DNA of 7,283 nucleotides from Planctomycetota bacterium (lineage in GTDB: Bacteria > Planctomycetota > SZUA-567 > H5-PLA8 > CALKMO01), in the NCBI GenBank assembly GCA_026417845.1, contig JAOACM010000216.1:1-7283 (forward strand), read 5' to 3'. How positions within the stretch are numbered: position 1 is the stretch's first letter; every line of letters begins with the position of its first letter. Shown here one piece after another: positions 4,189 through 7,283 of the stretch. The notes below the pieces were generated by a model, which was not told where the DNA came from, ran no database searches, and saw only the letters and a program-made list of their open reading frames with translations. The translations under genes were made by a program, and so were the position numbers.

Positions 4189-7056
4189 TCAGTGGCCCAC
4201 GCCGGAAGGCCCGGCGCGCCTCCCGTCGAGCACGACCGGCGGCGGCCCCGGCGCACCTGCTCTGATCCAGTCCCCGATGGTCCGTATCTGCTCCGGCGGC
4301 AGGGCCGGAATCCCCATCGGCATTCCGACAGGCCCGGTCCGCCTGTGTGTTTTCCATGGCTCGGCGATCTTCTGCCCGAACGGAGGCGCGAAATCGCGCA
4401 GGTTTTCTTCGCGCCGCAGGAGCAGCCTTTCTATCAGTATCGGCGGCCAGCCTTCCCTCCGGGCGAGGATATCCGCGCGCATGCCGTCAGCCTGGAGGCT
4501 GCCTCTCAGCAGCCCGGCGTAGGTTGAGAGATCCAGGCGCCGCGCCGGGTAGCCGTAGGCGCCGACGTTACCCGCGCCGCCCTGCCTGTCTGGCATATGG
4601 CAGTGCACGCACGAATCGTGGAGTATCGCCTCGACGTCCTGATACGAGACGCGCGACGGCAGTTCGGCGCGTCCAGCTTTCCCTCCGCTCGCCTCCCCTC
4701 CTGCTCCGGAAGTCCCCGCCCACGCGCGCCATTCGGGACTTTCCAGCGCCTCCACCGCGGGGACATCGCGCACCTCATGGTCGGCCGAAAACAGGAATTC
4801 CACGATCGCCGCCGCGTCTCCTGCTGCCAGGGGGAACTGGGGCATCTTCGTGCGGGGGAACAGTGCCTTCGGCTTGAATACCCACGCCTCGGCCGTCCGT
4901 CGGTCGAGCCGGCGCGCGGCGAACCGCAGGTCCGGCGCCTCGGCCCGCCCCTGGTCCGGCGGCCAGGACCCGTGGACCGGCGCGAACCTCCTGTTGCCGA
5001 ATTGGTGGCAATCATAGCACCGGTTTCTGACGAACAGCTCCAGCCCCCGCTCAGCCCCGCGTTTGCCGGAAGGACCGGCCCCTTCTCTTCCTGCCGGCCC
5101 GGCGGATTCGTTCCGCTCTCCAGTCCCGACTGACGCTTCCGTCCCGGCGGAAGCTCCCGGCCCGGAAGCCCGGCCGGGCGATATGGGTGCAGCCCCCCTG
5201 TCGGTGGTCGCAGCGTCCCAGCTGCGGAAATCATCCAGCCCCTGGATCTCCGCCAGGGCACGGAAATAGCGTATCAACGTTTCTACCTGCTCCCCCGACA
5301 GCGGGACGCGGATCATACTGTCTTCCAGATGCGGCCGGACATCGTAAGGATCTGCCAGGAATTCTCGTATCCACTCAGGCTTTATCCTCGCCGCTACCGC
5401 CGTAAGGTCAGGCATGTAGAGCTGGTGCCGGACGCGCGCTATCCCGCGGTACATGTGTACACTCGCGGCCAGCACGCGCTCCTCGAGATCCTCGTCCCCG
5501 ATTATGCTCCGCACGAACAGGTGGCATCCGAGGCATGTCGAGACCGGCGGCGGTTCGTCCGGGTCAAATCTGTGGCAGTCGTCGCAGGAATATTTGCGCG
5601 TCAGCGCCTTCCCCTCGGCGATACAATCCTCCAGGTATTGCCTCCGGGCCGCCGCGCCCCGCTCGTCGGTGGCTTGCCCGCGCCTCGCGATCTCGCCAAG
5701 CAACAGCCGCGCCTCGAAGTACGCCTCGTCACCGGCGGACCCCCGCACCAGTTCCGCCAGCGTGCCTGCGGCCTCCCGGAATTTCTCCTGCCGGTAAAGC
5801 ACCAGCGCTAGGTTGCAGGCGGCGAGCCTTTTCTTTTCCCGGTCGCGGCAGGAGTCCAGGAACCGCCGCCAGGACGGCTCGGCCTCCGCCGCTGTACCGA
5901 GTCTCGTCAGGGCCAGCGCGCTCTTGAACGCCAGCTCCTCGCGGGAGGCTCCGTATGGATCCCTCTGGCCGGCTTCGGCGTAGGCCCGGAGCGCGCCGGA
6001 AAGATCTCCGGCACCGGCCAGGGCGTCGCCGAGCATCTCGAACACGGCGGGCTTCCCGTAGATGTCGTCGGCGGTCGCGCCGTCGGTAAGCTCCCGGAGT
6101 CTGAAAGCCGCCTTCCCGAACAGGCGGCGATCCATCTCCGACCGGGCCAGCTCGTACAGCCTTTCCCGCCGCTGGGCCGCCCCGCGCGCCTCCTTCAGCG
6201 CTGCCTCCTGTCTGCGGCACTCCTCCAGGCGCCTGACAGCGGCCGACGCGAGTTCCGCGATCCCGCGCAGCCATATCTCCGGCGGCCGGTGGCCGACCAG
6301 CGTCCCGGCATAGCCGCCTTCCGCATCGAGGACCACGGCTGCAGGGACATCGGTTACCCCCCATGCGCGCGCGACAGGATCATCCCGGCGGAACTCGACG
6401 AAGCATGCTGCCGTCTTGTCATTGAGCCATCGGACCGTCGCGGGGTCGGACAGTGTGCTCCTGCCCATTACCCGGCACCCGAACTCGGCGGGATGCGCGA
6501 AATAAATGACCGCCGGCACGTTCCGCTCGCCAGCGGAGCGGATCGCGGACGCCACATCAGACAGCCATCTGACCTTCCCCATCGCTTCCGGCGGCGGACG
6601 GCCGGCCTCGCCACCCCCGGGATGCCGGGGCGCCCCCTCCCCCGCCGGGCCCCGCGACCCTCCGCCCTCCCTTCCACCCGCGACCACAGGTTGTCCGCGC
6701 CCTTGATCCGCCGGTACCGGCCCGGCATCGCCTGATGCCTGGGATGGAAACGGACACCGCCGTCGCCCGCCCGCGTCCGGTGGAACGCTTCGCTCACCAG
6801 GCCCGGAAGTCCCTGACTGGACTTCGAAGCCGCCTGTCCCAGAAGCTGTGGCGCTTCCGGAGTTAATCAGCACGGACGCGCCAAAAGCCAGATGTGACCG
6901 GGAATCAAGCGAGCACGAAAGGGCGAAGATCATCAGCAGAAGTGCACATACTGAGAGCGAAACCGCATGTCCTGCAGACAACCGCTGCGGCGATGGTGTA
7001 TATCCGCCCACCGTGGACGAATGGCGAAAGCCGCAGGGCGCCGTAAAACTACCCAT
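4189..7056 (-). CDS. Exported thioredoxin-like / TPR / tetrahaem cytochrome c fusion protein
   Basis: A large exported c-type cytochrome, 955 residues from the ATG at 7056. The frame is open back to 7269, but the extra residues look non-coding; 7128 (ATG), 7011 (GTG) and 6981 (TTG) are alternative starts, and none has a good ribosome binding site. A hydrophobic segment (about 34-47) ends in FALSC, a relaxed lipobox with Cys48. Residues 60-158 are a Gly/Pro-rich linker of doubtful frame. Residues 160-265 are thioredoxin-like, with VPAVIYFA (180-187), Glu191 where the first active-site Cys is expected, Cys194 kept, and a cis-Pro region VTDVPA (234-239). Residues 290-465 are TPR-like helices. 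Haem sites follow: CDDCH (491-495), CLGCH (508-512), CYDCH (680-684) and CVHCH (816-820), with likely axial Met at 581, 738 and 912 or 914. The last domain (802-932), ending TIGDWIRAGAP, resembles planctomycete cytochrome domains. It probably transfers electrons outside the cytoplasmic membrane; the partner is unknown. Confidence 0.87.
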   Translation of the reverse strand: MGSFTAPCGFRHSSTVGGYTPSPQRLSAGHAVSLSVCALLLMIFALSCSLDSRSHLAFGASVLINSGSATASGTGGFEVQSGTSGPGERSVPPDAGGRRRCPFPSQASGDAGPVPADQGRGQPVVAGGREGGGSRGPAGEGAPRHPGGGEAGRPPPEAMGKVRWLSDVASAIRSAGERNVPAVIYFAHPAEFGCRVMGRSTLSDPATVRWLNDKTAACFVEFRRDDPVARAWGVTDVPAAVVLDAEGGYAGTLVGHRPPEIWLRGIAELASAAVRRLEECRRQEAALKEARGAAQRRERLYELARSEMDRRLFGKAAFRLRELTDGATADDIYGKPAVFEMLGDALAGAGDLSGALRAYAEAGQRDPYGASREELAFKSALALTRLGTAAEAEPSWRRFLDSCRDREKKRLAACNLALVLYRQEKFREAAGTLAELVRGSAGDEAYFEARLLLGEIARRGQATDERGAAARRQYLEDCIAEGKALTRKYSCDDCHRFDPDEPPPVSTCLGCHLFVRSIIGDEDLEERVLAASVHMYRGIARVRHQLYMPDLTAVAARIKPEWIREFLADPYDVRPHLEDSMIRVPLSGEQVETLIRYFRALAEIQGLDDFRSWDAATTDRGAAPISPGRASGPGASAGTEASVGTGERNESAGPAGREGAGPSGKRGAERGLELFVRNRCYDCHQFGNRRFAPVHGSWPPDQGRAEAPDLRFAARRLDRRTAEAWVFKPKALFPRTKMPQFPLAAGDAAAIVEFLFSADHEVRDVPAVEALESPEWRAWAGTSGAGGEASGGKAGRAELPSRVSYQDVEAILHDSCVHCHMPDRQGGAGNVGAYGYPARRLDLSTYAGLLRGSLQADGMRADILARREGWPPILIERLLLRREENLRDFAPPFGQKIAEPWKTHRRTGPVGMPMGIPALPPEQIRTIGDWIRAGAPGPPPVVLDGRRAGPSGVGH
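6600..6866 (-). other. Segment of the cytochrome gene where another frame carries the coding signal
   Basis: Inside the cytochrome gene's linker, the frame shifted by one base is open from 6866 to 6468 and reads more like protein between 6866 and about 6672. It includes LLGQAASKSSQGLPGLVSEA and PGRYRRIKGADNLWSRVEG. By hand count, 34 of the 38 codons between 6788 and 6675 end in G or C in this frame, against about 56 percent in the frame of the main gene, where codons unusual for this DNA (CGA, TGT, GTA, CAA) cluster. Below about 6660 the signal returns to the main frame. The return lies in a tract of G-runs. Two compensating indels, a sequencing error pair, or a tolerant linker are all possible. 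Confidence 0.45.
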
Positions 7057-7189
7057 TGGCGGGACCGCCCGGGCATCCGCCGGCTTGCGCCGGGTGCTTC
7101 CGGTTGCGCCTTCTCCCTGCCCATGCATCGCAAGCCACGTCCCCGCTTCCAATCTTGCAGCAGCCTGACGGATACCCGCGCCGCCGCCG
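7057..7189 (-). promoter_or_regulatory. Structured leader with a direct repeat upstream of the cytochrome gene
   Basis: Read on the minus strand, GGCGCAACCGG (7110-7100) recurs as GGCGCAAGCCGG (7091-7080), 19 bases apart start to start. The second copy lies in a hairpin of CCGGC (7093-7089) and GCCGG (7084-7080) closed by GCAA, a stable GNRA tetraloop. A second dyad, GGCGGTCCCGCC (7069-7058), ends two bases before the ATG at 7056. If transcription starts near 7186 these lie in the 5' leader and could form a regulatory RNA or a protein-binding site. Some pieces recall GEMM-I or cobalamin riboswitches, but neither consensus is complete. Confidence 0.35.
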
Positions 7190-7199
7190 TATATAATAT
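7190..7199 (-). promoter_or_regulatory. AT-rich -10-like element for the cytochrome gene
   Basis: ATATTATATA on the minus strand is an all-AT island in very GC-rich DNA. It contains TATTAT (7198-7193, five of six matches to a sigma70 -10) and TATATA (7195-7190). No convincing -35 hexamer lies 16-18 bases upstream. If used, transcription would start near 7186, so the true start codon lies downstream of 7186 and the ATG at 7269 cannot be the start. The opposite strand reads a perfect TATAAT (7192-7197), so a promoter leaving the window to the right is also possible. Confidence 0.4.
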
Positions 7200-7283
7200 C
7201 CGGACGCGGACTGGGCATCCGGCGCGGCAGGCCGAGTATCCGCCGCGAGAGAGGGAATATCAAGCGCACCGCACCGGGGCCGG

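Noticed and set aside
5063..5170. A possible second frame switch in the Gly/Ser/Pro-rich linker between the second and third haem sites.
   Set aside because: Another frame shows high third-position G/C, but it reads as an Arg-rich chain that stops, while the main frame gives a typical low-complexity linker joining two real domains. The bias follows from the linker's composition.
7000..7140. A full cobalamin or GEMM-I riboswitch ahead of the cytochrome gene.
   Set aside because: Only fragments of each consensus are present (GCGGTCCCGCC; CGCAA-GCC). The AGACCTGCC-type 3' element of cobalamin switches and the GGACGCAAAGCC core of GEMM-I are absent, so only a structured leader is claimed.
7169..7197. 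Perfect TATAAT on the plus strand at 7192-7197 as a promoter leaving the right edge.
   Set aside because: No -35 at acceptable spacing; the nearest partial match (CTGACG, 7165-7170) is 21 bases away. Kept only as a remark under the minus-strand element.

Overview
This is a GC-rich bacterial window (roughly two thirds G+C by eye) with five coding regions. A gene cut by the left edge lies on the minus strand. A complete glutamyl-tRNA synthetase lies on the plus strand. Three genes on the minus strand fill the right two thirds. I see no rRNA, tRNA, CRISPR array, insertion sequence or phage gene. The host cannot be named with confidence. Three traits point weakly to the Planctomycetes-Verrucomicrobia-Lentisphaerae group or a neighbouring candidate phylum: a GntR/LacI-type chimeric regulator, a C-terminal cytochrome domain of a type common in planctomycetes, and a short glutamyl-tRNA synthetase without the zinc-binding insert. 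This is inference from family habits, not a measurement.

Layout. Positions 1-256 (minus) hold the N-terminal 85 codons of a cysteine-containing protein, with a GTG start, a good ribosome binding site and an upstream sigma70-like promoter (376-404). Positions 257-741 are non-coding and hold the divergent control region between that gene and gltX. gltX occupies 742-2070 (plus). It converges on a small predicted exported protein of unknown function at 2151-2702 (minus). Upstream of that on the same strand are a GntR-type repressor (2828-4090) and, 98 bases further upstream, a very long gene (stop at 4189, start probably near 7056). The long gene encodes an exported protein that joins a thioredoxin-like domain, a TPR-like helical region and four CXXCH haem sites.

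How the genes may work together. The cytochrome, regulator and small exported protein share a strand and are separated by 98 and 125 bases, so they may be co-transcribed or co-regulated. A reasonable guess is that the repressor senses a small molecule, perhaps a sugar, and controls itself and its neighbours. Electrons would pass through the haem protein on the outer side of the cytoplasmic membrane. gltX is a housekeeping gene unrelated to this set.

The points most worth a second look are the thioredoxin-TPR-tetrahaem fusion with a one-cysteine thioredoxin site, a stretch at about 6600-6866 where coding signal moves to another reading frame, the missing zinc insert in gltX, and the structured, repeat-bearing leader of the cytochrome gene.
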